Shown here in pieces: positions 29,667-40,567 of a stretch of DNA of 64,000 bases. The notes under the pieces were generated by a model. It worked only from the letters and a program-made list of their open reading frames with translations. It did not search any database and was not told the origin of the DNA. Location of the stretch: contig OZ025870.1 of the NCBI GenBank assembly GCA_964019415.1, forward strand, positions 6,375,415 through 6,439,414, given 5' to 3'. Each line of letters starts with the position of its first letter. Within the stretch, counting starts at the first letter, position 1. The position numbers and the translations under genes were made by a program. Origin of the DNA: Ianthella basta (lineage: Eukaryota > Porifera > Demospongiae > Verongiida > Ianthellidae).

Positions 29667-30076
29667 CTGCAGAGGAGATAAATTGAGGAGTATATAGTGG
29701 CACAAAGCTAAAGGGACCACACAACCCAAGGCAAATGTAAGAAACAAGTAATACAGGCGTAGCTACATAATTTATAATGCATCAGATTCTGTGTGATTGC
29801 GTATACAAACATTACATTTACACTGATTATTTCACCGTCCAATTCTGTACTAAGCAGACTTTTGCGTATAACCAGAGAAGTTTTAGCAAACCATGGTTTT
29901 ATGGTAGAGCATTTGAAGTACCATAGCACCGGCCTGAAGGTGTAGTAATTATACTTCAAGTGATATAATTGTATAATGCACGTTAACATGCAGTTGAGGG
30001 CATTACTTCACTGTAATATTCATTGACATAACTGATGGCAAGCTGGGCTACGTTTTAGCAGCTCAATGCCTACCAA

Positions 30077-30328
30077 TCATGGTCTAAAGACACTAGCATG
30101 ATCTTTCTTTTGGTCAATCGAGCACACCTGGAGACACTTGCCAATGTAGTACAACTTTTCACTCATCATGGGCTTTGTCAGGCATACAAAACGAAAAGAT
30201 GGCAACTTTTGTACTAGCACAGTGAGCAAAGATTGGTCAGCTATTGTTTGACCAGTCAGATGGGTAATAATGTTTACTCCCCTAGAAGCCAAATATGGGA
30301 GTTCCACACTTTGGGGATATAGCTTGAT
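30077..30328 (-). CDS. Candidate coding segment, unknown
   Basis: Minus strand after the acceptor TTTAATTCTGCAG the frame runs IKLYPQSVELPYLASRGVNI...KLPSFRFVCLTKP...YYIGKCLQ. It then either splices at GTGTGC or continues to a stop at 30077. It is absent from the paralogous second array. No family recognised; may be exonised transposon sequence. Confidence 0.3.
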   Translation of the reverse strand: MKLYPQSVELPYLASRGVNIITHLTGQTIADQSLLTVLVQKLPSFRFVCLTKPMMSEKLYYIGKCLQVCSIDQKKDHASVFRP

Positions 30329-30657
30329 CTGCAGAATTAAAGATCAAGCTAGTATCAAGTTGGCATGCTTAATATATGTTTCATGACTGTATCTCAAGCA
30401 GTTTTGGACCAGCTCATACAAATAGAATCTACAAACTTAGAAGAGCAGAAGAAAAGTTGGCAAAGGCAAACAACCACCTCATCTTCCTCATCAGATGTCG
30501 AAGCCACGTTGGGACGTTCAGCATTCTTTGCATGACACACCATACAAACCTAAGCTGCATGTTGTCTAGAAAAACAGACTATAATATTATAGGTGCAGTA
30601 ATGCATATGCTGGTTCCCCCATGGTGCTAACGTTATTACACGGCATGTACACGTTGT

Positions 30658-30858
30658 TTGTGTGGCTGCCACACTTCATCTGTAGAACAAGCTGCTGCTT
30701 ACTTGCAACAAGCACACTTAACACAGTCAAGGTGCAGATTAATTGACATTGTCGTAGACATTAACCACGTGGATGAGCTCTTGTTGGGCACACATTATGC
30801 ACTCTTGCATCACAAGCACAGGTGCAGGATATACAGTGTGTCATGCTACCTAGGTTAA
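30658..30858 (+). other. Conserved open segment duplicated at 32990-33180, function unknown
   Basis: The plus-strand frame CGCHTSSVEQAAAYLQQ...LIDIVVDINHVDELLLG is largely preserved in both duplicates (differences such as RC to KC and NH to NQ). No start, splice or domain support, so it may be an old transposon or exon relic rather than a gene. Confidence 0.25.
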
Positions 30859-31303
30859 GTGAGTGGACTATTTGACATTCATTTGCATTTCCTGCGGGTG
30901 AGCTCAAGGGTGAATACCATTACATTTGAACAGCTCAATGCCTGCCAATCTAAGGATGCTGGTGCCACCGAGATTCAATGTACATTGTTAGGTACCTAAA
31001 ACTAAGGCTATGGCACCAGAACACACAATACTCCAACAACACTAGCATATCTGCAGTACAATAATGTGTCCTGCTACATATGTACATACTACATACGTAG
31101 GTTAAACATCACACCTCTTACAGTAAATGGATGATATAGTCTATATTGTTCACTCATGCACATTAAGCAACAAAAGGCTGCATGTATGTCATTATGTAAC
31201 AGCGAGCATAATGCTTACCAACAACACCCTTACAATGCCATATTACATAATTATGCAATTGAAGCAACAAGGAACTAACTCGAAGGCACCAATCTGTACT
31301 CAC

Positions 31304-31339
31304 AGTAAGTTTCCGATGATGAATCACTTTTGGGGGGAT
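31304..31339 (-). CDS. Candidate 36-nt microexon (m4)
   Basis: Acceptor TCTCCTCGCAG, donor GTGAGTACAG. Reads PPKSDSSSETY in the shared phase. Paralogue of 35543-35578 (two differences). Confidence 0.5.
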
Positions 31340-31604
31340 CTGCGAGGAGACAGATTGAGGAGTAGTGACACAAAGGGATCCCCGTGCCAATGGCAAACAT
31401 GAGGCAACAGTATTCACAACCATTACAAGTTCAACTAAATATGTGATAAGCTGCTAAGTTTTGTACAGGCTAGCAAAGATGACCCTAGTCATGCAGGAGC
31501 AAAGCTGTATTCAGGTATTATGTATATTGTGTTTATTGTAGTTCAAGGCACTGGACCATATATAAGTTGAAGGCCATATAAAATGGAGTATACACAATTG
31601 GTTC

Positions 31605-31880
31605 AGCCAGAAGTACGTACAGGCCTTCAGCAGTGGACTACATTGGAGACCTATATGAGAAACTGAAGCGGGGTCCATGCATCACTATGCCAGGAATCAC
31701 CTCAAGATCATATATGATAGGAAGAAGCAGATTTATGACTGGCTGCAGTGTGAATATATCACTGTCAGAGTCAGCAGGAGATATTGTGTGGTTTCACAGC
31801 CCCATGCATGCACAGAAAGAAAGGCCCAAGCCTCAAGCTGCAACAGCCCGAGTAAGGACCTTACATATGTGGTGATCAAG
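31605..31880 (+). pseudogene. Ty3/gypsy integrase C-terminal fragment
   Basis: In broken frames the segment reads DYIGDLYEKLKR, then YARNHLKIIYDRKKQIYDW and GDIVWFHSPMHAQKE-type sequence. This is the familiar end of a gypsy integrase (helical ARxxLKxxxDRxKxxYD, then GDxVWxxxP). Frameshifts and no upstream core show it is a relic. Duplicated at 35862-36135. Confidence 0.5.
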
Positions 31881-32348
31881 AATTCGCAGATCAATGAGTG
31901 CACAGAAAACATGAAATTCAATCAACAATGAATTCTTACTTGTATATACATTTGCAGGTAGTGCCTTGAACTGCCAATGCATCAGCCTGCAATATACCCT
32001 CATTTTTAGCACCCCATTGCATTTAATTCCTACCATCAAATATAATAATTATTATTCTCTCACCTTTGTGTCTAAACTAAGTTAGTTTGCAGTTAAGAAG
32101 ACGAACACATTTACCAAGTCATTATGTTATGGGACTACATAACTGACAACAACGGAAACATGATCATGCCAAGATGCTGTCTGAAAAACTGACACAATTA
32201 CAATACTACATTTTGCTAATTGTGCCACAATGCAATGCAGCTACACAACAGTAGCTACGACTGTACACAACCTTGTGCGAAGGTTGTTTGAGATAGCTAC
32301 ACTTTGTGCAATAGCTTCTTTTCAGTGAAGACACCAATCAGTACTCAC

Positions 32349-32387
32349 AGTAGCAAGATGCTGAAGATGTATGTGCTTTGGGAGGAA
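32349..32387 (-). CDS. Candidate 39-nt microexon (m5)
   Basis: Acceptor TCCCCTACAG, donor GTGAGTACTG. Reads PPKAHTSSASCY in the shared phase. Paralogue of 28190-28228. Confidence 0.5.
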
Positions 32388-33272
32388 CTGTAGGGGAGAT
32401 AGATCAAGGAATAGTGACACAAAGAACCTCTCCACCAAAGGCAAGCACGGAGAACAGTACCTATTTCAATCTATTTATGGATTCAGGTTGCAAGCACTAA
32501 GTTGTTCATGTATACATTTAGCAGCAGCAAATAAATTTATTGTTCTCCAAACTTCAGGTGTGAGTACTAGTTAAGCAATTATCAAGCATTTTGTGCCTGG
32601 AACATTATTCTGCTGATGCAAAATACTTGTGGGTACACTATTAGCAATTTTTGCATTACTCACTAAATGCACTGTGATTCGCAAAATTGATGCAATGTAG
32701 CCTTTAGGGATATGTAGCGAGAGAAATTCAGCAAACCATGGCTATGTAAGCAAAGGTTAGTGGAGCATTAAAGTTGCATGTAGTATGTGAACGTGAAGCA
32801 GAAATTAAGAGTCAGGGTACATAATGCATGATTTAAGTAGAGTGCACTGTTTAATCACCACTTTCATTGCTCAAGAGTGTGTGTGAACAACACTAAATTC
32901 AAACATATCAATGGCTGCTGATTATGGCTTTAACATTTTCACCTAAGAGATCAAGTACAATTCATTAAGTTTCAGAGCTAGCCATCCTGTGGCTGCCACA
33001 CTTCATCTGTAGAACAAGCTGCTGCTTACTTGCAACAAACAAACGTAACAGAATTGCGATGCAAATTAATTGACACTGTCATGGACATTAACCAAGTGGA
33101 TGAGCTCTTGTTGGGCACACATTATATGCATTCATGCATCACAAGCACATGTACAGTATGTACAGTGTGTCATGCTACCTAGGTTAATAACAATGCCATA
33201 GATTACAATGTTACCACTTGCTCTTTAAGAAATACATGTTGCAACTCAGAGGGGATACCAATCAGTACTCAC

Positions 33273-33308
33273 AGTAGGATTCCACAGATGAATGACTTTT
33301 CGAGGAAA
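33273..33308 (-). CDS. Candidate 36-nt microexon (m6)
   Basis: Acceptor TCTCCTTGCAG, donor GTGAGTACTG. Reads SSKSHSSVESY in the shared phase. Paralogue of 29631-29666. Confidence 0.5.
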
Positions 33309-33825
33309 CTGCAAGGAGACAGATTGCATGAGGAGTAGTGACACAAAATTAATGATCACACTGCTAATAGCAAGCATGAGAAACAGTACCTACATTCCGC
33401 ATGCACACTATATTATATCTATTTTGGTCCACTTATGAACTAAGCTGCTATATATGTCTCATGCATGGCCAGACATAATTCAGCACTGTGCAAACTATAT
33501 ATGCACATGGCATGTGCTATAGCATTAGGTTGTACCACTTGCAAGTGATGCAATTTTATTCCTGGTTATATACTCATACACGCAAGTGAGTGGACTATTT
33601 GACATTCATTTGCATTACCTGTGGGTGAGCTCAAGGGTGAATACCTGTGCCGTTATATTTACACAGCTCAATGCCTGTCAATCATGCTCTAAGGACATTG
33701 TGCCACTGAGATTCCATGCACATTGTTATATAGGTACCTGAAACTATGGCTAGGGCACCAGAACACACAATACTCCAACAACACTATGGCATATCTGCAG
33801 TACAGTATTGTGTCATGCTATATAT

Positions 33826-35287
33826 ATATATAACAGTGCAAGTCACAAAGTACAAGGGTGAAGCCATACAATGAACAATGCAATAACAATATAATATCAC
33901 TGTAATTATATAGCTGCAAGGCCCGCCTTCGGCAAGCCCATAATTTGGCCCCGTTCCCCATCCCTTGCGACGCTCTATGCCATAGTGCAGTGTCCCTGGG
34001 CCTCTGAAAGTTTGATGGCAAACCGTTGCCGTGCGCAGGGGTTGGCTGGTAAAATTTGGCCTAATAAACTCTTTCGCCATTCCTTCCTTGGTTGTTGGCT
34101 GTTGGAGAGCACCGACGATTCAGTGCACCCTACAGCACAGTGTCGTAGTGCTGAGAACATTTGGTGGCAATTTGATCACAGCCACATGAGAAAAAGTGGG
34201 GACAAAGCTCTGGCCGACTTCTCTATAACAACATGGCTATCTCCACTGATTAAAGATGGCCGCTGTGTGGGGTTAGCGAAGAACCGTCGTTGCGCTGCAT
34301 GCTCAGAATAGGCCTGCTTTTGAAAATGATGGTCAACTTGATTAGTAGCAGCAACGGGTGAGATGATTGGGAAAGTTTGGCAGCAATCCACCGGCCGCCA
34401 TTGGAGGAGTCTGGTTTGCAAGCGCGCCCAAACTTTTCCTTCTTGTATGCTGCAATGAATGAATAGTTGAATGATGAATAGTTCATCTCCGAACCCCTCT
34501 CCTCTAGTGATGCTCTAAGGCATAGCATGGTGCCTCTGAGAGAGTTTTGTAGCAAACCGCTACCGGACGCGGGAATGGTTGGCGGACGAGTTTTCTCAAA
34601 AACTCATTGGCCTTTCCTTCCTCGGCTGTAGGTTATTAAAGTGGGCTGAAACTTGGGTGCAATCTATGGCACAGCGTCGCAGTGCTGGGCAAAGCTTGAT
34701 GGCAATTTGTTAGCGGGCGCCCGAGAATAAGGGGGACAAATGTTCTGCCCACTCTTTAAATTATGTGTCGACTCGTTCGCTTCCCCTCTCCTCAGTCGTG
34801 GGCCATTAAAGAACGAAAACATTATTGTGTAGCTTACACCACGGCTCCAATTTGTGCCGTTCGACTAGCACCAGCATTGTACTTGCATTGATACTGGTCC
34901 CTCACTGCATGCCAATCGATGCTGGTGCCCAGTCCCCCTGACCTTCAGCAACTTGCACTGGTGGTGTGTTTCCTTCCATCAACTAGCACAAACACTCTAC
35001 TTACACTTGGGGTGGTTACCCACAGCAACTTGCACCGGTGGCCTTGTTCGTAGAAGCACCGGTGCTTATACTGCATGCGCAGATTGCAACTTGCACTGTG
35101 TGTTGGTGGTGGTGGTGGTGGTGGTGGTGGTGGTGGTGGTGATGGTGGCGGTGCATATATATAAAATTATACATAATGTGTTCTGTCCAAGTGCAAGTTT
35201 CATACCTGTTGCTGCATCCTGCAGCTGCTCCAACTTGTGCTGTTCGACTAGCACTGCATGCCGATCAAAGCTGGTGCCCGGTCCCCC
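33826..35287. mobile_element. About 1.46-kb insertion in the second duplication array
   Basis: The first array runs directly from TGTCCTGCTACATATGTAC to TAGGTTAAACATCAC (31066-31115). The second has about 1.46 kb between the same sequences, so this piece was inserted after duplication. It contains the GCCCGCCTTCGGC start shared with 21091. It also holds a diverged internal direct repeat (33980-34170 against 34510-34720) and a second repeated motif (CCGTTCGACTAGCAC...GGTGCCC at about 34855 and 35235). No coding region recognised. Confidence 0.55.
35104..35151. repeat. (TGG)n trinucleotide repeat
   Basis: About 13 tandem TGG units with one GAT interruption, inside the insertion above. Confidence 0.9.
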
Positions 35288-35542
35288 TACATGTCATAGG
35301 TTAAACATCACACGTCTTACAGCAAATGAAATGCATGTTATTGTCCATATTATTGTTCACATATGCACATTAAGCAACAAAAGGCTGCAAGCACATGGGT
35401 CAATATGGATACCAAAAAAGTACTCACAAATGAAGTGTGTAATAGCAAGCATAAAGCTTACCAACGCCGCTCATACAATGCCATATTATATATGCAATTG
35501 AAGCAACAAGGAACTAACTCAGAGATACCAATCTGTACTCAC

Positions 35543-35578
35543 AGTAAGTTTCTGATGATGAATGACTTTTGGGGGGAT
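35543..35578 (-). CDS. Candidate 36-nt microexon (m7)
   Basis: Acceptor TCTCCTCACAG, donor GTGAGTACAG. Reads PPKSHSSSETY in the shared phase. Paralogue of 31304-31339. Confidence 0.5.
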
Positions 35579-35861
35579 CTGTGAGGAGACAGATTGAGGA
35601 ATAGTGACACAAAAGGGTCATCGTGCCAATGGCAAACATGAGAAACAGTAGATCACAACCGTTACAAGTTCAACTACATAATAAGCTGAACTAAGTGATA
35701 AGCTGCTAAGTCTTGTGCAGGCTAGCAAAGATGACCCTAGTCATGCAGGAGCAAAGCTGTATTCAGGTATTATGTATATTGTGTTTATTGTAGTTCAAGG
35801 CACTGGACCATATATAAGTTGAAGGCCATACAAAATGGAGTATATATTCACAATTGGTTCA

Positions 35862-36135
35862 GCCAGAGGTACATACAGGCCTTCAGCAGTGGACTACATT
35901 GGAGACCTATATGAGAAACTGAAGCGGGTCCATGCATGCATCACTATGCCAGGAATCACCTCAAGATCATATATGATAGGAAGAAGCAGATTTATGACTG
36001 GCTGCAGTGTGAATATATCACTGTCAGGTCAGCAGGAGATATTGTGTGGTTTCACAGCCCCATGCATGCACAGAAAGAAAGGCCCAAGCCTCAAGCTGCA
36101 ACAGCCCGAGTAAGGACCTTACATATGTGGTGATC
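35862..36135 (+). pseudogene. Ty3/gypsy integrase C-terminal fragment, second copy
   Basis: Same relic as 31605-31880 with small indels that shift the frame at different points, as expected for a decayed sequence duplicated with its flanks. Confidence 0.5.
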
Positions 36136-36423
36136 AAGAATTCACAGATCAATGAGTGCACAGAAAACATGAAATTCAATCAACAATGAATTCTTACTTG
36201 TATCTACATTTGCAGGTAGTGCTTTGAACTGCCAATGCATCAGCCTGCATTATACCCTCATTTATTAGCACCCCATTGCATTTAATTCCTACCAACAGAT
36301 ATAATATTCGAACACTTTTGTGTCCAAACTCATATCATCCAGCCAATTGCACTCTAGCTATAAATGCTCAATCAACATAATGCAGCACACAATTACAAAG
36401 AAAACCATCTATCTAGTACTCAC

Positions 36424-36453
36424 TTAAAGTTTGTTTATCCTTTAACATCACCC
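36424..36453 (-). CDS. Candidate 30-nt microexon (m8)
   Basis: Acceptor TTTCTGCAG, donor GTGAGTACTA. Reads VMLKDKQTL in the shared phase; the other two phases contain stops. This copy is the best evidence that the phase is real. Confidence 0.45.
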
Positions 36454-37152
36454 CTGCAGAAATGACAAGTTGAGGAAGCACTATGTATGCACATGTTAGC
36501 ATGTCACCATCTCAGTTTACTAAATTCACTGTTCACAAATGCCACCAGATGTAGATATTGCAGGCCCAGAGGAAGCACTTTATAGGTGGCCAAGCCATGT
36601 CAAACAATATAACCTAGACAGTCACATGCACAGGCCACGAAGTACCTTAGCTATATAGAACAGAATGGTCAGACCTAAATATCTGGTCAGGCCATGGCTT
36701 GGGCAGCCAGAGCAGTTCTGCCAGGTGTGTATTGTTTCAATGCACTGCTAAGGAAAACTAAGTAACTGCTCCATCCACCTTGTTTCTGAGCATTTTTTGG
36801 AAACGCTGCAGCACCATCCCTATAATATTATACCTAAAATTTTCTGGATAACACGTTATTTATATAACGTCTAGTTTCAATACTTTTAGCGAATAGCTCA
36901 ACAAGTATTAAAAACCTCGTGGGGCTGCTGCCCCAACTCAAAATACTTGCTCCCTCCGGTCACTGCTGTGCATCAATATATAGTAGCTATTGCAACTTGT
37001 GTAATTCATCAAAACACTTGTGAACACACTTCATAGGCAAGAATGAACACAGACGATTGCAGTGGACATGTTTGCACAACGGCACAGTACATTAACTTAC
37101 ATACCTTATACACAGTTTGCACATCCTCAGAGTTGCCAAAAACACAATCAAG
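36454..37152. other. No gene seen
   Basis: AT-rich spacer. Contains CTCGTGGGGCTGCTGCCCC near 36917, a small hairpin in a motif also seen near 22120, likely part of a dispersed repeat. Confidence 0.35.
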
Positions 37153-37210
37153 TACACGCACGCACGCGCACACACACACACACACACACACACGCACGCA
37201 CGCGCGCGCT
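37153..37210. repeat. CA/CG microsatellite
   Basis: CACA core bordered by CGCACGCACGCGCGC. Confidence 0.9.
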
Positions 37211-39164
37211 AAGCACACACATGCAAACAAATGTACATGCTCTCTCAAAGACATGGACGAGAGGAGAGGGACCTGGATGGAGGACACTGCACAGATACCT
37301 GCAAGTGCTTTACAGCACACCCCGGCGCAGTTATTGCAGCGGCTATAAGGTTGTGTTGTGGTGGAAGGCAGTTCGCTCGACCGCACTACGCGCACCATCT
37401 GGAGGAAATTTCGAAGGGTAGCTATAACTGTGCGAGCTTAAGCTTTAAACGCTATAGACCGTTAGCAAATGTTTGCGTACAGAATTCGTGGGGTTCACCA
37501 AGTTCTATGTCGTTCTTGTCACTTCTCTAAGACAGGGAACTAAAGTCCTTCAACGGGGCGGCCTTGATAGAAAGCGTCGTGTGAACCAAGTCGCCGAACT
37601 CCTGGGTGTAATCCCGCTGCTTCCTGTACGTCTTCAGACCAGAGGTGGTGTGGTTGCCTGTTCTACAACTTTCGAAGGCAGAAGACTCCAACGCTCCGCG
37701 CAGATCGACGTTTGAAAGCCGGTTTCAAGTCCTTCCCTCGGTTCTTCCGGCGTGAGAGGCAAACAAATGGCCGACAATATCCTTATATCTTCATTACTTC
37801 CGTCGATACATAATTATATAAATGTAAGGACAGTTATACCACCGCAGTTTACGTATTATATGAACCGACATACCACCGGAAGCGTTCCACGAAGTTTCTT
37901 ATAATTATTTAAATTTCCTATATTTTACACAATAGTAGCCTATGTGGCGTCACCTCCTCGTGGGCTGCCTTTTCGCTGGTTTATAACGCGAGTGAATAAC
38001 GCTACTTTCAGTCTGTAGCACAACCAACCGCCACCATACATACATAGTCAATTCAATGTAAGCTTTTATATAGGCACACTACGTATATGACCATACGGGT
38101 GTCGCTGTCTGGTAAGTTAACACATTTGTATTACGTACGTAGCTAGCTGTCCCAAAGTAGATGTTGCGATCTGTAAGCATACAACCTCTATTGATAGCGT
38201 TTTTATGGAAAAAAAAAAAACAGAGAGTCAGTAGCTAAGCTGAAAGTACTATGAGTTGATAGAACTGTTTCTGATTATGGTGCCGGAGCAAGGCCCTACC
38301 TGTGATATCTTATCATAACTGCTAACAATTTCTACCTCAAATTTCAACGATGAAGGGCTCATCGCACTTACATTTCAACTTGGTCACCTCCTTTCCTAGA
38401 TCGGCCCTTGCGACGGTGATTCCTTAAATTTTACACGGAGTTGGTACAGGAGTACACTACAAAATTCTTCATCTGTACAACTGACGGAAGTCCGCTCTTG
38501 TCGCTATCTATACCTATGCTTTTGTCTATCTTTTGTGTGGCCGTGCACGCACTCTAGCTATCACTTCCGCTACGACGTCGTGTAACGGATGTGGTCAGGG
38601 CTAGCACGTTGTCTACGAGTCGTGCGTGGCTTTTCGTTGTACATACAATGCATGTGGGTGCATGTCTCACTGTACGCACACTTACTTTGCTGCTCAGCAT
38701 TTCCATACTTGTTGCAGGGAGGGTACTCTCAGGACCAGTAGGTCATTGATACCAATTAAGTACAGTAAGAAAAATTAATAGAAAAGAGAGCAATTAGCTA
38801 ATAGGCACTGCTGCTAACTAGATGTTCATTGCAACCAAGGAGAGGAGGAAGTTTGTGATGACTATGATGTTACCCAGACTTCGATATAATTTTCATAATA
38901 ATTATTTGTAAAACACATATAAGAGACCTGAAGTGCATGGTATATAGAGCATATGTTATTGACTGTATAAATTAGTAACATGTAGCCCATGATTATTCCA
39001 ATGGAATTCAGAAGGGTCAGTTCATATAATTATTGTATTCGTGCTTCATATATACCTTGTGCAAGGCATGAATATTCGTAGTAAGATATTTACTTACCTC
39101 CTCATGCCATGCTCACACACACACATACAAGCACAAACACAAACACATGTACATGTGCACACAT

Positions 39165-39168
<4 letters not shown>
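37211..39168. other. CG-richer block then AT-rich spacer, no gene called
   Basis: 37250-37780 is richer in CG than its surroundings and lacks repeats. Frames on both strands stay open for 40-80 codons (for example Arg/Lys-rich on minus), but no splice-consistent exon or domain was found. It could be a promoter/5' exon region for a minus-strand gene. 38205-38220 has an A run. Confidence 0.3.

Positions 39169-39249
<81 letters not shown>
39169..39249. repeat. (CA)n microsatellite
   Basis: About 80 bp of uninterrupted CA. Confidence 0.95.
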
Positions 39250-39251
<2 letters not shown>

Positions 39252-39363
39252 CAGCAACTATAATTATTCATGCCAATATACTGAGTCTAGTACATTTAAA
39301 CAGCATCAGAACGAAGTAACTGCAGAATAGTATGCTATATTCCAGAACGTGATGCAGCCATAC

Positions 39364-39396
39364 CTTGAATGTTAGTATAGGGACTCCGTTTTCATC
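39364..39396 (-). CDS. Candidate 33-nt exon
   Basis: Minus strand: acceptor CTGGCTTCAG, 33 nt reading DENGVPILTFK in phase 0, donor GTATGG. Plausible but isolated, and in a different phase from the 25-36-kb microexons. Confidence 0.2.
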
Positions 39397-40390
39397 CTGA
39401 AGCCAGAGTGCTATATAAACTATCTGCCATAGTAATTAAATTAACAGGAGAGGCATGAAGCCAGGTCCTTCAGGGGACTATACCCCAAAGATAGCAACCC
39501 TACTTGTGCTAGATTGGGACTGAAATCACTGGTATGGGGAATGATATTGTGGTTGGGGGTTTAGCAACTGAATGGCATAGTTGTAGGTATCAGTAGCTGC
39601 TTGAGAGGAAAGCTTGTAGATAATGATACAATATTAATAGCTGAATACCCACAAGCCCTAATTACAAATTTGATGCCATAGCAGTTGATACCAAGTATTT
39701 TATTAACTTAGTAACTAGTGGTAACAAGTTTGATGTGTCATTCAGCTGCAGAGTATGAAAACCACAGGCATCTCAGCTAGGAAGCCCATGCAATGGCAAA
39801 CTGCTGTAAAGAATAATGTAGCATCAAAAAAGTAAATGTACAAGTAGAGATTGAGAGTGTGTCAAGGTACTATGAAGTGAAGAAGGCCTATAGGGGAGAC
39901 CCTAATTACGATAGTCAGACAATTTTGACAACATTTATAGATCTTATCATTCATCACTTTCAATGATAGTCATCTTGATGGCTAGAGAGTTGCATCATAA
40001 GGTATTTAAGGTAACTTCCTACCAACTTTTATAGAGTGCAGCATTTTTGAAGAAATTGCCCATAACTTACAAGAACCTTGGCCAATGCATGCACAACAAT
40101 AGTGACATGACACACACATGCACACACATGCACACACATGTACTTGTGCATACAGGTGTACTCACACGGTACATGCATGTACATGCCTGCAATTGTGTCT
40201 GTGGTTGGATGTGATACTATTGGTCTTCGGACCTAAGGGCCCCTTGAATTCCATCTGGCTCTCCAGTGTTGTCATTGTATTCAAGATTCTGCATTGATTA
40301 TGTACATGCATGAACATATTCACAAAATGAATCTGTCTCACCTCTGACTCCATCATCAAAACAAACATTTGCACATATTATGCTTATGTA
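39397..40390. other. No gene; repeat tail at about 40190-40300
   Basis: TCTGTGGTTGGATGTGATAC, TTGGTCTTCGGACC and CATCTGGCTC at 40190-40260 align with the tail of the tRNA-like element near 14850-14910, so this is a second copy of that repeat's 3' part. Confidence 0.4.
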
Positions 40391-40567
40391 CAGTAGAACC
40401 TGTCTAAGATGGTCACTGTGTTAGACGGCCACCTCTCTAAAGCAGCCTGTCTCTCTGGCCCCAAATAGCACCAGCATTGCAATAAACCTCTGTGGAGTAG
40501 CCAGCTCTCTTTATTTTAGGTCAGTTACAACTGGCTCACAAATGGTTGTCTTACACAGCTTTCACTG
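40391..40567. mobile_element. pogo-like MITE
   Basis: The 177-bp element starts CAGTAGAACCTGTCTAAGA and ends in the inverted form (reverse complement CAGTGAAAGCTGTGTAAGA). TA is duplicated at 40389-40390 and 40568-40569. CAGTRGAAC ends with TA duplication are typical of pogo/Tigger elements. Confidence 0.65.

Larger units (their letters stand above)
28058..36310. repeat. Tandem segmental duplication (about 4.2-kb spacing) carrying microexons
   Basis: Blocks recur in two arrays. 28058-28858 matches 32219-32993. 30650-30855 matches about 32990-33190. 30860-31080 matches 33590-33825. 31090-32040 matches about 35285-36310 with very high similarity (offset 4239-4256). The order of the internal blocks differs (the 29590-29740 block matches 33235-33420), so duplication was followed by rearrangement. 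Each array carries one 39-nt and two 36-nt microexons on the minus strand. Confidence 0.8.

Noticed and set aside
33600-36310. CRISPR-like array from the repeated modules
   Set aside because: Repeats are kilobase-scale, diverged and contain splice sites; the genome is eukaryotic.
37473-37715. 80-codon plus-strand frame LRQGTKVLQRGGLDRKRRVNQ
   Set aside because: Only an alternative start, no splice or domain support, and the opposite strand is equally open.
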